Under the pieces are notes generated by a model that was not told the DNA's origin, did not search any database, and saw only the letters and a list, made by a program, of their open reading frames with translations. This document shows positions 16,565 through 24,519 of a stretch of DNA of 64,000 nt, piece after piece. Origin of the DNA: DATFES01 sp035457725 (GTDB taxonomy: Bacteria; Pseudomonadota; Alphaproteobacteria; CACIAM-22H2); assembly GCA_035457725.1 (NCBI GenBank), contig DATIBC010000008.1, positions 62,001 through 126,000 on the forward strand, read 5' to 3'. A program made the translations under genes and the position numbers. The first letter of the stretch is position 1, and each line of letters opens with the position of its first letter.

Positions 16565-17496
16565 CGCGCGAAGGTCTTGCGCGCTTCGACGACGCCTTCG
16601 GGATCCTGGTGGATGATCACTTCGGCGTTGGGAAAGGTGGCGAGTATTTCGGCTTCAACCTGGTCGGCGATTTCATGGGCGCGCCGCAAGGTCATCGAGC
16701 CGTTCATTTCAAGGTGCATCTGGATAAATATGTCCGGTCCGGCCGAGCGAGTCCGCAAGTCGTGAACGTTGGTCACCTCTGGATGCGCCAGCGCCAACGT
16801 CCGAATGCGGTCGCGATCGGCGTCCGGGAGTTCGATGTCCATGAGCAGATTGAACGACAGGCGAGCGATTCGCCAGGCGCCTATCAGGATGAACATTCCG
16901 ATGCCGATGCCGAAGACGGGATCAATCCACTGCCAGCCGAGCCAGCCAGCCAGTAGGATCGCGACGATCACGCTGCCATTGAGCAGGAAATCGCTGGCGT
17001 AATGCAGCGAATCGGCGCCGATAGCCACCGAACCGGTCCGGGCAACGACACGGCGCTGAAAGATGACCAGGCCGACCGTTGCGACAATCGACAGCACCAT
17101 TGCCGCGATTCCAATCGTGCCATGGACGATTGGCTGCGGGCTGAACAGGCGGTGCGCCGCTTCCGAGGCGAGAAGCAGAGCAGAACCGGTGATGAAGGCG
17201 GCTTGCGCCAGCCCCGCAAGCGGCTCGGCTTTGCCGTGGCCAAACCGATGTTCGCGATCGGCTGGCGTCAGGGCGTGACGCACAGCGATTAGATTGATCA
17301 GCGACGCCGCCGCATCGAGCAGCGAATCGAGCAGACTCGATAGCACGCTCACCGAGTCGGTCAGCTCCCACGCGACGGCCTTGGCGACGATTAAGAGCGC
17401 GGCGACGGCCACCGATGCGTATGTGGCGAGTCGCATGAGGCGCGCGGCCGCGGCAGGGTCGGCGATCCGCGTGGTGGTGGCGGGGGTGATCAGCAT
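16561..17496 (-). CDS. Cation diffusion facilitator (FieF-type divalent metal exporter)
   Basis: An inner-membrane proton/metal antiporter of 311 residues. The transmembrane part (~20-205) includes the metal-site pairs DSLLDAAASLINL (equivalent to FieF Asp45/Asp49) and DSLHYASDFLLNG (His/Asp of helix 5). The C-terminal ~95 residues form the cytoplasmic metallochaperone-like dimer domain, with HPEVTNVHDLRTRSAG and IHQDPEGV. Likely exports Zn, Fe or Mn; selectivity cannot be read with certainty. It leads a minus-strand set with the APH-like/P-loop fusion, coupled by ATGA at 16561-16564. pdxH lies 18 bases upstream on the same strand and could be in the same transcript. Confidence 0.9.
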   Translation of the reverse strand: MLITPATTTRIADPAAAARLMRLATYASVAVAALLIVAKAVAWELTDSVSVLSSLLDSLLDAAASLINLIAVRHALTPADREHRFGHGKAEPLAGLAQAAFITGSALLLASEAAHRLFSPQPIVHGTIGIAAMVLSIVATVGLVIFQRRVVARTGSVAIGADSLHYASDFLLNGSVIVAILLAGWLGWQWIDPVFGIGIGMFILIGAWRIARLSFNLLMDIELPDADRDRIRTLALAHPEVTNVHDLRTRSAGPDIFIQMHLEMNGSMTLRRAHEIADQVEAEILATFPNAEVIIHQDPEGVVEARKTFAR

Positions 17497-17514
17497 GTCC
17501 GCGAACGCGCGTCG

Positions 17515-18123
17515 TTAGGGGAACAGTTTCTCCGTGCGCCAACCTGCGGGCTCGCGCAAGTAGACCAGACGATCATGCAATCGGAACGGTCGGTCCTCCC
17601 AGAACTCGATGCGCTCCGGAAATACGCGAAAGCCCGTCCAGTATTTCGGCCGTGGAATCGCCCCAATCCCAAACTGCGCGGTGAAGGCCGCGACCCGTTT
17701 CTCGAGATCGAAGCGCGAGGCGAGCGGGCGGGATTGCTGCGAGGCCCAGGCGCCGATTTGCGCCAACCGGGGGCGCGTGGCGAAATATGCGTCCGCCTCG
17801 GCGTCGCTGACGCGCGCCACTCCTCCCTCGACACGGACTTGGCGGCGAAGCGATTTCCAGTGAAAGAGCAAAGCGGCGCGCGGGTTGGTGGCAAGATCGG
17901 TTCCCTTGCGGCTTTCGACATTGGTGTAGAAGACGAAGCCGCGCGCATCGGCTTCCTTCAGAAGCACCATCCGCACGGACGGCCGTCCGCGCGAATCGAC
18001 GGTGGCAAGCGCTACCGCGTTTGGGTCGTTGGCCTCGCGGATCTTCGCTTCCTCGAACCAGACGTTGAAACGCGCCAACGGATCCTCGATCGATGCGGTG
18101 TGAGCGGTGTCCTCCGGACTCAT
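17515..18123 (-). CDS. pdxH: Pyridoxamine/pyridoxine 5'-phosphate oxidase
   Basis: FMN-dependent oxidation of pyridoxamine or pyridoxine 5'-phosphate to the cofactor PLP. The 202-residue length and motifs are standard: ALATVDSRGRPSVRMVLLKE and GFVFYTNVESRKGTDLATNP for FMN/substrate contact, LLFHWKSLRRQVRVEG, SRPLASRFDLEKRV, and the C-terminal signature FRVFPERIEFWEDRPFRLHD. It begins at an ATG at 18123 and is divergent from the 17 kDa lipoprotein gene across a 184-base gap. Several PLP enzymes (the aminotransferase, HemA) are in the same window, but there is no operon link. Confidence 0.95.
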   Translation of the reverse strand: MSPEDTAHTASIEDPLARFNVWFEEAKIREANDPNAVALATVDSRGRPSVRMVLLKEADARGFVFYTNVESRKGTDLATNPRAALLFHWKSLRRQVRVEGGVARVSDAEADAYFATRPRLAQIGAWASQQSRPLASRFDLEKRVAAFTAQFGIGAIPRPKYWTGFRVFPERIEFWEDRPFRLHDRLVYLREPAGWRTEKLFP

Positions 18124-18307
18124 GGTACCTCGGTATTGGCGCCGGGAATGAAATCCCTTTCTGCCCGTTATATAAGGCCAAACGTCCGACGGAGCGAGCC
18201 ATTGCGTTTGGCCGCGTCAGCGTCAGACGATAAAATGACTTCCGACGCGGTCTCACGATTTGTTAATGGTCAGGCCAGCACGATTCGGCAGCAACGAGGT
18301 GATTTGG

Positions 18308-18775
18308 ATGAAAATCTCAAATACCGTATTTGCCGTCAGCGTCGCCGTTGCCCTGGCGGCGTGCTCCGATGCCGGGCCGAAGGAGAACATCGGTACGATC
18401 GTAGGCGGCGTCGGCGGCGCGGTGATTGGCTCCCAAATCGGCAGCGGAAGCGGCCAAATCGTCGCTGCCGCCGCGGGCACCTTGATCGGCGCCTACCTCG
18501 GCCGGGAAGTCGGCCGCTCGCTCGACAAGGCGGATATCGCCGCGGCGCAGCAGGCCCAGGAGCGCGCGCATACGGCGCCGGTCGGCGAGCGAATCGTCTG
18601 GAGCAATCCCGAAACCGGCCACTCGGGAACGGTCACCCCGACTCGCCAGGGTAACGACAATTCGGGCCATGTCTGCCGCGAGTATCAGACGACGGTGACC
18701 GTCGACGGCAAGACCGAGCGCGCATACGGCACCGCGTGCCGCCAACCCGACGGTTCTTGGAAGATCGTCAACTGA
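18308..18775 (+). CDS. 17 kDa surface-antigen-type lipoprotein with glycine-zipper domain
   Basis: A 155-residue outer-membrane-type lipoprotein. Signal peptide MKISNTVFAVSVAVALAACS carries a lipobox (LAAC) with the acylated Cys at residue 19. A glycine-zipper 2TM region follows (IGTIVGGVGGAVIGSQIGSG, then LIGAYLGREVGRSLD), typical of the rickettsial 17 kDa antigen/RT0821 family. The C-terminal part is a small beta domain (EYQTTVTVDGKTERAYGTAC) ending DGSWKIVN. The ATG at 18308 is chosen because it starts the signal peptide directly; the frame is open 16 codons upstream without a signal sequence. Monocistronic, followed by two terminator-like hairpins. Likely a structural envelope role. Confidence 0.88.
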   Translation: MKISNTVFAVSVAVALAACSDAGPKENIGTIVGGVGGAVIGSQIGSGSGQIVAAAAGTLIGAYLGREVGRSLDKADIAAAQQAQERAHTAPVGERIVWSNPETGHSGTVTPTRQGNDNSGHVCREYQTTVTVDGKTERAYGTACRQPDGSWKIVN

Positions 18776-18803
18776 CCGGCATCGTCGGTTGAGTGCCCGA
18801 CGG

Positions 18804-18821
18804 GCGGCGTCTTGACGCCGC
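18804..18821 (+). terminator. Hairpin after the 17 kDa lipoprotein gene
   Basis: GCGGCGT (18804-18810) and ACGCCGC (18815-18821) pair around CTTG, 28 bases beyond the lipoprotein stop codon. The stem is GC-rich but is followed by CTCTCACC rather than a T run, so it may act as a weak terminator or 3' stabiliser. Confidence 0.4.
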
Positions 18822-18852
18822 TCTCACCTGCAATCTATGCGGCGCGTCCAGC

Positions 18853-18883
18853 AGCGGCGGCGGTTTGATCCGTCGCCGCTTTC
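18853..18883 (+). terminator. Probable intrinsic terminator between the lipoprotein gene and fabI
   Basis: AGCGGCGGCG (18853-18862) pairs with CGTCGCCGCT (18871-18880), one mismatch, around a short loop, and is followed by TTTCGTG. This is the best terminator candidate between the lipoprotein gene and fabI. The T tract is short, so termination may be partial. Confidence 0.45.
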
Positions 18884-18945
18884 GTGTACGATGCGCCCCA
18901 CCCTTCCAGGAACTCGAAAAACCGAAGCAGGAGCAACAACTTATT

Positions 18946-19785
18946 ATGACCGACCCTCGTCCGCTGATGGCCGGCAAGCGCGGGCTCGTCATGGGCGTAG
19001 CGAACGAGCGATCGATCGCCTGGGGGATCGCCAAGACGATCGCCGCGCACGGCGCCGAAGTCGCGTTCACCTACCAGGGCGAGGCGCTGGAAAAGCGCGT
19101 GCGGCCCCTGGCGCATGAGGTTGGCGGCAAGTTGGTCCTGCCCTGCGACGTCAGCGACGAGGCGAGCATGTCGGCGGTGTTCGATGCGCTCGCCGAGGAA
19201 TGGCGATCGCTCGACTTCGTCGTCCACGCGATCGCTTATTCCGACAAAGACGAACTCAAGGGGAAGTACCTCGACACGACGCGGGCCAATTTCCTTCAGA
19301 CACTCGACGTTTCCTGCTACTCGTTCACCGAGGTATGCCGGCGAGCGACCGCACTAATGCAGGACGGCGGGAGCTTGTTGACGCTGTCGTATATCGGCGC
19401 AGAGCAGGTTATGCCGCACTACAACGTCATGGGCGTCGCCAAGGCGGCGCTCGAGGCGAGCGTGCGATATCTCGCCGCCGACCTGGGCAGGCAACGGATC
19501 CGCGTCAATGCGATATCGGCCGGACCGATCAAGACGCTGGCGGCGTCCGGCATCGGCGACTTCCGCTACATCCTTAAATGGAATGAGCTCAACTCGCCAT
19601 TGCGCCGGAACGTGACGATCGAAGAGATCGGCAGCGCCGGTCTCTATCTGTTGAGCGATCTTGCCGCAGGCGTCACCGGCGAAGTCCATCATGTCGATGC
19701 CGGTTACCATGTCGTCGGCATGCTCGCCGTCGACGCCGCCCCGCAGGTGGCCGACATGCTGCAGTCATTCAAGCCGCGCAGCTGA
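18946..19785 (+). CDS. fabI: Enoyl-[acyl-carrier-protein] reductase (NADH)
   Basis: Final reductive step of each fatty-acid elongation cycle; target family of triclosan and isoniazid-like inhibitors. The 279-residue SDR has the FabI-specific start KRGLVMGVANERSIAWGIAK, the segment LVLPCDVSDEASM, HAIAYSDKDELKGKY, SYIGAEQVMPHYNVMGVAK with the catalytic Y-x6-K pair, and NAISAGPIKTLAASGIGDF. The ATG at 18946 follows a GCAGGAGC ribosome binding site; an upstream frame open from 18793 overlaps the terminator hairpins and is not protein-like. aroC begins 19 bases downstream, so the two are likely co-transcribed. Confidence 0.96.
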   Translation: MTDPRPLMAGKRGLVMGVANERSIAWGIAKTIAAHGAEVAFTYQGEALEKRVRPLAHEVGGKLVLPCDVSDEASMSAVFDALAEEWRSLDFVVHAIAYSDKDELKGKYLDTTRANFLQTLDVSCYSFTEVCRRATALMQDGGSLLTLSYIGAEQVMPHYNVMGVAKAALEASVRYLAADLGRQRIRVNAISAGPIKTLAASGIGDFRYILKWNELNSPLRRNVTIEEIGSAGLYLLSDLAAGVTGEVHHVDAGYHVVGMLAVDAAPQVADMLQSFKPRS

Positions 19786-19804
19786 TCATCGAGCCTAGGA
19801 CGTC

Positions 19805-20875
19805 ATGGCGGGCAACAGCTTCGGTACGTTGTTCCGGGTGACCACCTGGGGGGAGAGCCATGGCCCGGCCATAGGCTGCGTGATCGACGGCTGTCCGCCG
19901 CGCATCGCGCTTTGCGAGGACGATATTCAGCGTTGGCTCGACCGGCGCAAGCCTGGTCAGTCGCGCTTTACCAGCCAACGACGCGAACCGGACAAAGTGA
20001 CGATTCTCGGCGGCGTGTTCGAAGGTGTGACCACCGGCACGCCGATTGCGCTCCTGATCGAAAACGAGGACGCGCGATCGAAAGATTACGAAACGATCAA
20101 GGACAAATTCCGGCCCGGCCACGCGGACTATACTTATTGGGTCAAATACGGGATTCGCGATTATCGCGGCGGAGGCCGATCCTCGGCCCGCGAGACGGCA
20201 ATGCGCGTCGCGGCTGGCGCGATCGCGCGCAAAATCTTGGGGCCCAGTGTGACGATCCGCGGCGCACTGGTCCAACTCGGGCCGAACAAAATCGATCGTT
20301 CGCGCTGGGACTGGTCGGCGGTCGACGAAAATCCGTTCTTCTGCCCCGACCGCCAGGCGGCGCAAAGCTGGGAAGGCTATCTCGACGGCATCCGCAAAGC
20401 GGGTTCATCCACCGGCGCGGTGATCGAGATCGTCGCCAGCGGCGCGCCGGCGGGTCTCGGCAGTCCGATCTATGGCAAGCTCGACGCCGACCTCGCGGCG
20501 GCGTTGATGGGCATCAACGCGGTCAAGGGCGTCGAGATCGGCGACGGCTTCAAGGCGGCGGAGCTGTCGGGCGAGGAGAACGCCGACGAAATGCGCATGC
20601 ACGACGAAAAGGTCGTCTTCCTGTCGAACCACGCCGGGGGCATCCTCGGCGGCATCTCGAGCGGCCAGGACATTGTCGTCCGCTTCGCGGTCAAACCAAC
20701 CTCGTCCATTCTCACGCCGCGACGGACGGTTACCCCGGGCGGGCTTGATGCCGAGATCACGACCAAAGGCCGGCATGATCCGTGCGTCGGCATCCGCGCG
20801 GTGCCGATCGGCGAAGCGATGATGGCTTGCGTCCTCGCCGATCATTTGCTACGCCACCGCGCCCAATGCGGATGA
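19805..20875 (+). CDS. aroC: Chorismate synthase
   Basis: Converts EPSP to chorismate at the end of the shikimate pathway, using reduced FMN as catalyst. The 356-residue protein starts with the conserved GNSFGTLFRVTTWGESHGPA; other signatures are RKPGQSRFTSQRREPDKV, YRGGGRSSARETAMRVAAGA, NADEMRMHDEKVVF, the SNHAGGILGGISSGQDIVVR segment, and TTKGRHDPCVGIRAVPIGEA near the C-terminus. It follows fabI closely (19 bases). A small membrane-protein gene starts 16 bases after it. Confidence 0.97.
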   Translation: MAGNSFGTLFRVTTWGESHGPAIGCVIDGCPPRIALCEDDIQRWLDRRKPGQSRFTSQRREPDKVTILGGVFEGVTTGTPIALLIENEDARSKDYETIKDKFRPGHADYTYWVKYGIRDYRGGGRSSARETAMRVAAGAIARKILGPSVTIRGALVQLGPNKIDRSRWDWSAVDENPFFCPDRQAAQSWEGYLDGIRKAGSSTGAVIEIVASGAPAGLGSPIYGKLDADLAAALMGINAVKGVEIGDGFKAAELSGEENADEMRMHDEKVVFLSNHAGGILGGISSGQDIVVRFAVKPTSSILTPRRTVTPGGLDAEITTKGRHDPCVGIRAVPIGEAMMACVLADHLLRHRAQCG

Positions 20876-20891
20876 TGTCGCCTTCGCGCAC

Positions 20892-21419
20892 ATGAGTCGC
20901 GCCGTGTCGCCAGTCGAGCTCGAGGCGCGACGGTCGTTTTATTTCTCCCTGATTTACGTCGTGCTAGCGGCGGGGCTGGCGGCGGCGGCGGCGTCGAATC
21001 TCTGGCATCAACTCGAAACTCGCGAGGCGTTGACGCCGGCGGCGCTGTTCGCGGTCGTCACGCTCTTTTTCGTTTGGCAAGCGGTCGAGCAGATGCGCGA
21101 TCGCCGCCCGCAAATCGCCGTCGGACGCGACGGGTTGTTGCTGGCCGCGGCGTCACCGCTGCCCATCCCATGGCGCCATATTTGGCGGATCGACCGCGGG
21201 CGACAATTATTCGGCGGACCGCGGTTCGAACTCGAGTTGGCTCCGGAGGCGGCGACACGCCTAAAGTTCGGGTTCCGATTCATGGGGGACAACGTCACGC
21301 GATTGCGGGGAAACCCGAACGGCGTGACAGTCTTCACCATGGGCCTCGACCGGCGGATCGACGACATTCACGCTGCCATTCGCCGCCACTGGCCGCCCAA
21401 CGACCAGGAGCAGGAGTGA
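20892..21419 (+). CDS. Small membrane protein of unknown function (PH-like/STM3941-type)
   Basis: A 175-residue protein. Two N-terminal transmembrane helices are visible (FYFSLIYVVLAAGLAAAAAS and LTPAALFAVVTLFFVWQAVE), followed by a soluble domain that begins IAVGRDGLLLAAASPLPIPW and contains a conserved Trp-Ile pair (WRHIWRIDRG). This layout, two helices plus a beta-rich pleckstrin-like domain, resembles STM3941-type membrane proteins of unknown function. It starts 16 bases after aroC and may share its transcript. No catalytic motif is seen. Confidence 0.7.
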   Translation: MSRAVSPVELEARRSFYFSLIYVVLAAGLAAAAASNLWHQLETREALTPAALFAVVTLFFVWQAVEQMRDRRPQIAVGRDGLLLAAASPLPIPWRHIWRIDRGRQLFGGPRFELELAPEAATRLKFGFRFMGDNVTRLRGNPNGVTVFTMGLDRRIDDIHAAIRRHWPPNDQEQE

Positions 21420-21457
21420 CGAGGTGCTGCGGGGGGCGCTAAGGACCTAATGGGAGA

Positions 21458-22495
21458 ATGACGATGGCACTGCTCGAAACCACCCTCGCCGGCAGCCTGC
21501 CGAAACCTGCCTGGCTTGCGCAACCCAAGACACTTTGGGCGCCCTGGCGACTTTCTGGCGACGACCTCAATGAGGGCAGGCGCGACGCCGTGCTCGCCGC
21601 GCTCTCCGAGCAGGAGGCCGCCGGTATCGACATCGTCAGCGACGGCGAGCAGACGCGACAGCATTTCGTGCATGGATTTCTGGCCGGCATCGACGGAGTG
21701 GATTTCGCCAAGCGACGCACTATCGGGATTCGCGCCGACCGGTACAAGGCGGAGGTACCGACCGTCGTCGGGCCGATCCGGCGGCCGCGCCCGGTGCATT
21801 TCGACGATGTCCGCTTCGCCCGCGCGCACACCAAACGCAAGCTGAAGTTCACGCTTCCCGGGCCGATGACCATCGTCGATACGCTCGCCGACGAATATTA
21901 CAGCGATCGCATCAAGCTGGCGTTCGCCTTTGCCGAGGCCCTGAACGAGGAGGCGCTGGCGCTCGCCGGCGCCGGCGTCGATGTGATTCAGTTCGACGAG
22001 CCGGCGTTCAACGTCTACATGGATGAGGTGCGGGATTGGGGCATCGCCGCGCTCGAGCGCGCCGCGCGCGGTCTCGCCTGCAAGACCGCGGTCCATATCT
22101 GTTATGGCTATGGCATCAAGGCCAATGTCGAATGGAAGTTGACGCTCGGCTCGGAGTGGCGGCAATACGAATTGACGTTCCCGCACATCGCGAAGAGCCA
22201 AATCGACCAAGTGTCGCTGGAATGCCACAATAGCCGCGTACCGATCGAACTCCTGGCGCTTCTGCCCGGCAAGGACGTGTTGGTAGGCGCGATCGACGTG
22301 TCGAGCGAAGCCGTGGAAACGCCGCAAGAGGTCGCCGCGACGATCCGCCGGGCGCTCAACTTCGTTCCGGTCGAGCGACTCCATCCGTGCACGAATTGCG
22401 GCATGGCTCCGCTGGCGCGTGATCTCGCTTACGCCAAGCTGCGTGCGCTCGTCGCTGGGGCAAATTTGATCCGCCGCGAACTCGCCGCCGGTTGA
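21458..22495 (+). CDS. Cobalamin-independent methionine synthase C-terminal-domain protein (core MetE-like methyltransferase)
   Basis: A 345-residue (beta/alpha)8 zinc enzyme equal to the catalytic C-terminal half of MetE. Zinc ligands are visible: His213 and Cys215 in AVHICYGYG, a Glu in SLECHNSR (near 255), and a Cys in HPCTNCGMAPLARDLAYAK (near 311-314). Substrate-side signatures are SLPKPAW, DGEQTRQHF, FTLPGPMTIVDTLAD and IQFDEPAFNV. It lacks the N-terminal half of full-length MetE, so it belongs to the short core-MetE group; these may accept a methyl group from a corrinoid protein or another donor rather than methyltetrahydrofolate. It is followed 19 bases later by a nucleoside-type transporter. 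No riboswitch is visible in the short leader. Confidence 0.88.
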   Translation: MTMALLETTLAGSLPKPAWLAQPKTLWAPWRLSGDDLNEGRRDAVLAALSEQEAAGIDIVSDGEQTRQHFVHGFLAGIDGVDFAKRRTIGIRADRYKAEVPTVVGPIRRPRPVHFDDVRFARAHTKRKLKFTLPGPMTIVDTLADEYYSDRIKLAFAFAEALNEEALALAGAGVDVIQFDEPAFNVYMDEVRDWGIAALERAARGLACKTAVHICYGYGIKANVEWKLTLGSEWRQYELTFPHIAKSQIDQVSLECHNSRVPIELLALLPGKDVLVGAIDVSSEAVETPQEVAATIRRALNFVPVERLHPCTNCGMAPLARDLAYAKLRALVAGANLIRRELAAG

Positions 22496-22514
22496 AACCC
22501 TCGGCGACGCGACC

Positions 22515-23765
22515 ATGGCGCAGCTTCAATCGGCTCTCGGCGTCCTGGCGTTGCTCGCGATCGCCTGGGGACTGAGCGAACGGCCCGCATCAGTGCGCTG
22601 GCGCGAGGCGGCAGCCGGGCTTGCGTTGACGATCCTCCTGGCGATGGCGTTGCTTAACGTTCCGGCGCTGCGCGCCGTCTTCGCCGTCCTCAACCGCGCG
22701 GTGGAGGCGATCGCCGCGTCGACGCGCGCCGGAACGGCGTTCGTCTTTGGCTACATCGGCGGCGGACCGGAGCCCTTTGCGGTAAACACTCCCGAGCATG
22801 GATTCATCCTCGCATTTCAGGCGTTGCCGATCGTCTTGATTATGAGCGTTCTGACCACGCTGCTGTTTCACTGGGGCGTCTTGCCGCGCATCGTCCGCGC
22901 ACTGGCTCGGGCGCTCCAGCGGACAATGGGCGTCGGCGGTGCGGTCGGCTTGGCGACCGCCGCCAATATCTTCGTCGGAATGGTCGAGGCGCCGCTGTTC
23001 ATCCGGCCCTATCTCGCCCGATTGTCGCGCAGCGAACTATTCGTGGTCATGACCGGCGGCATGGCCGGGATCGCCGGAACCGTGATGGCGCTATACGCCA
23101 CCTTGCTGGCGCCGGTCATTCAAGACGCGTTCGGTCATATCCTGGTCGCCTCCGTGCTCGGCGCGCCAGCGGCGATCGTAGTCGCCCGGATCATGGTCCC
23201 GGACAACGTCGAAGCAGCGACTTCGAGCGAGCTGGGCCGCATCGAACCGGTCGCGGCCAATACGATGGATGCCGTGGTGCGGGGAACGATCGCCGGCGTC
23301 GAGCTGTTGATCAACATCGTCGCCATGCTCGTCGTTCTGGTCGCGCTCGTCTATCTCGCCAACGCCGTCCTTGGGTTGCTGCCTGACGTCGCCGGCGCGC
23401 CGCTGACATTGCAGCGTCTGCTCGGCTTTGCCTTCGCCCCGATCTGCTGGTTGATGGGCGTGCCCTGGCATGAAGCCCTAACGGCGGGAGCATTGATGGG
23501 CCTCAAGACGATACTCAATGAGCTGATCGCGTACGTAGAGCTGGCCGCCACGCCGGCCGAGGCATTGTCGCCACGCGCGCGGCTGATCATGCTTTATGCC
23601 CTGTGCGGTTTCGCCAATTTCGGCAGCCTCGGAATTATGATCGGCGGTCTCGGCACCATGGTTCCCGAGCGACGCGCCGAGATTGTCGGACTGGGGCTAA
23701 AGTCAATCGCCTCGGGCACGCTCGTCACGTGTTTGCTCGGCGCTATCGTCGGGCTTCTCACCTGA
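22515..23765 (+). CDS. Concentrative nucleoside transporter (NupC/CNT family)
   Basis: A 416-residue inner-membrane nucleoside/cation symporter. Family motifs are FVFGYIGGGPEPFAVNTPEH, FQALPIVLIMSVLTTLLFHW, NIFVGMVEAPLFIRPYLARL (the nucleoside/cation site), FVVMTGGMAGIAGTVMALYA and YALCGFANFGSLGIMIGGLG. It starts 19 bases after the MetE-like gene. Its last eight bases overlap tlyA, which converges from the other strand (23758-23765). Exact nucleoside preference is not readable. Confidence 0.93.
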   Translation: MAQLQSALGVLALLAIAWGLSERPASVRWREAAAGLALTILLAMALLNVPALRAVFAVLNRAVEAIAASTRAGTAFVFGYIGGGPEPFAVNTPEHGFILAFQALPIVLIMSVLTTLLFHWGVLPRIVRALARALQRTMGVGGAVGLATAANIFVGMVEAPLFIRPYLARLSRSELFVVMTGGMAGIAGTVMALYATLLAPVIQDAFGHILVASVLGAPAAIVVARIMVPDNVEAATSSELGRIEPVAANTMDAVVRGTIAGVELLINIVAMLVVLVALVYLANAVLGLLPDVAGAPLTLQRLLGFAFAPICWLMGVPWHEALTAGALMGLKTILNELIAYVELAATPAEALSPRARLIMLYALCGFANFGSLGIMIGGLGTMVPERRAEIVGLGLKSIASGTLVTCLLGAIVGLLT

Positions 23766-24519
23766 TGCCGGCGGCGTTGTCGGCGGCGATCAGGAATTCC
23801 TTGTTGCCTTCGGGGCCGAGAATCGGGCTCTCGACGATGCCGATCACGCGCCACCCCATGCCGCGTTCGAGCCAATCGCGGATGCGGGCGCAGACCTCTG
23901 CGTGCAACGCCGGGTCGCGGACCACGCCGCGCTTTCCCACGCGCGCTGGGCCGACTTCGAACTGCGGCTTGATCAGCGCGATCAGCCGGGCCCCGGGCTT
24001 AGCCAGCGTCAGCGGCGCCGGTAGAATCGTCGCCAGGCCGATGAAGCTTGCATCGCACACGATCAAATCGATCGCCTCGGGAATTTGCATGCGCGTCAGA
24101 TAGCGCGCGTTGGTCTTTTCGAGTACGACCACCCGCGAATCGCCGCGCAGCTTCCACGCAAGCTGGCCATGGCCGACGTCGACGGCGTAGACCTTGGCGG
24201 CGCCGCGCGTCAGCAGGACATCGGTGAATCCACCGCTCGAGGCGCCGATATCAAGCGCAACGAGGCCGGCAGGATTTATCGCGAAATGCCCGAGCGCGTG
24301 AACGAGCTTCAAGCCGCCGCGCGAGACCCACGGATGTGGTTCGCCGCGCACTTCCAGCTTTTCGTCGGCGGGGACGCCCATCCCCGGCTTGTCCAGTCGG
24401 CGCTCGGCGGCGAATACTCGACCGGCGAGAACGAGCGCCTGCGCCTTGGCGCGCGATTCGGCGAGACCGCGCGCCACCAGCGCGGCGTCGAGACGTTGCT
24501 TCCTGGGTTGGCGGGTCAC
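23758..24519 (-). CDS. tlyA: 16S/23S rRNA (cytidine-2'-O) methyltransferase
   Basis: A 253-residue RNA methyltransferase: an N-terminal S4 RNA-binding domain (KQRLDAALVARGLAESRAKA) followed by an FtsJ/RrmJ-type Rossmann domain with SAM motif VALDIGASSGGFTDVLLTRG, VYAVDVGHGQLAWKL, DLIVCDASFIGLATILPA and the LIALIKPQFEVGPARVGKRG lysine. In Mycobacterium, TlyA modifies 16S C1409 and 23S C1920 and affects capreomycin susceptibility. GTG at 24519 is chosen: it overlaps the MATE stop (GTGA) and begins TRQPRKQRLD. In many Alphaproteobacteria tlyA follows dxs directly; here a MATE gene is inserted between them. Confidence 0.93.
   Translation of the reverse strand: MTRQPRKQRLDAALVARGLAESRAKAQALVLAGRVFAAERRLDKPGMGVPADEKLEVRGEPHPWVSRGGLKLVHALGHFAINPAGLVALDIGASSGGFTDVLLTRGAAKVYAVDVGHGQLAWKLRGDSRVVVLEKTNARYLTRMQIPEAIDLIVCDASFIGLATILPAPLTLAKPGARLIALIKPQFEVGPARVGKRGVVRDPALHAEVCARIRDWLERGMGWRVIGIVESPILGPEGNKEFLIAADNAAGIR

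Noticed and set aside
21420..21457. Cobalamin or SAM riboswitch before the MetE-like gene
   Set aside because: Only 38 bases separate it from the preceding gene, too short for either riboswitch.
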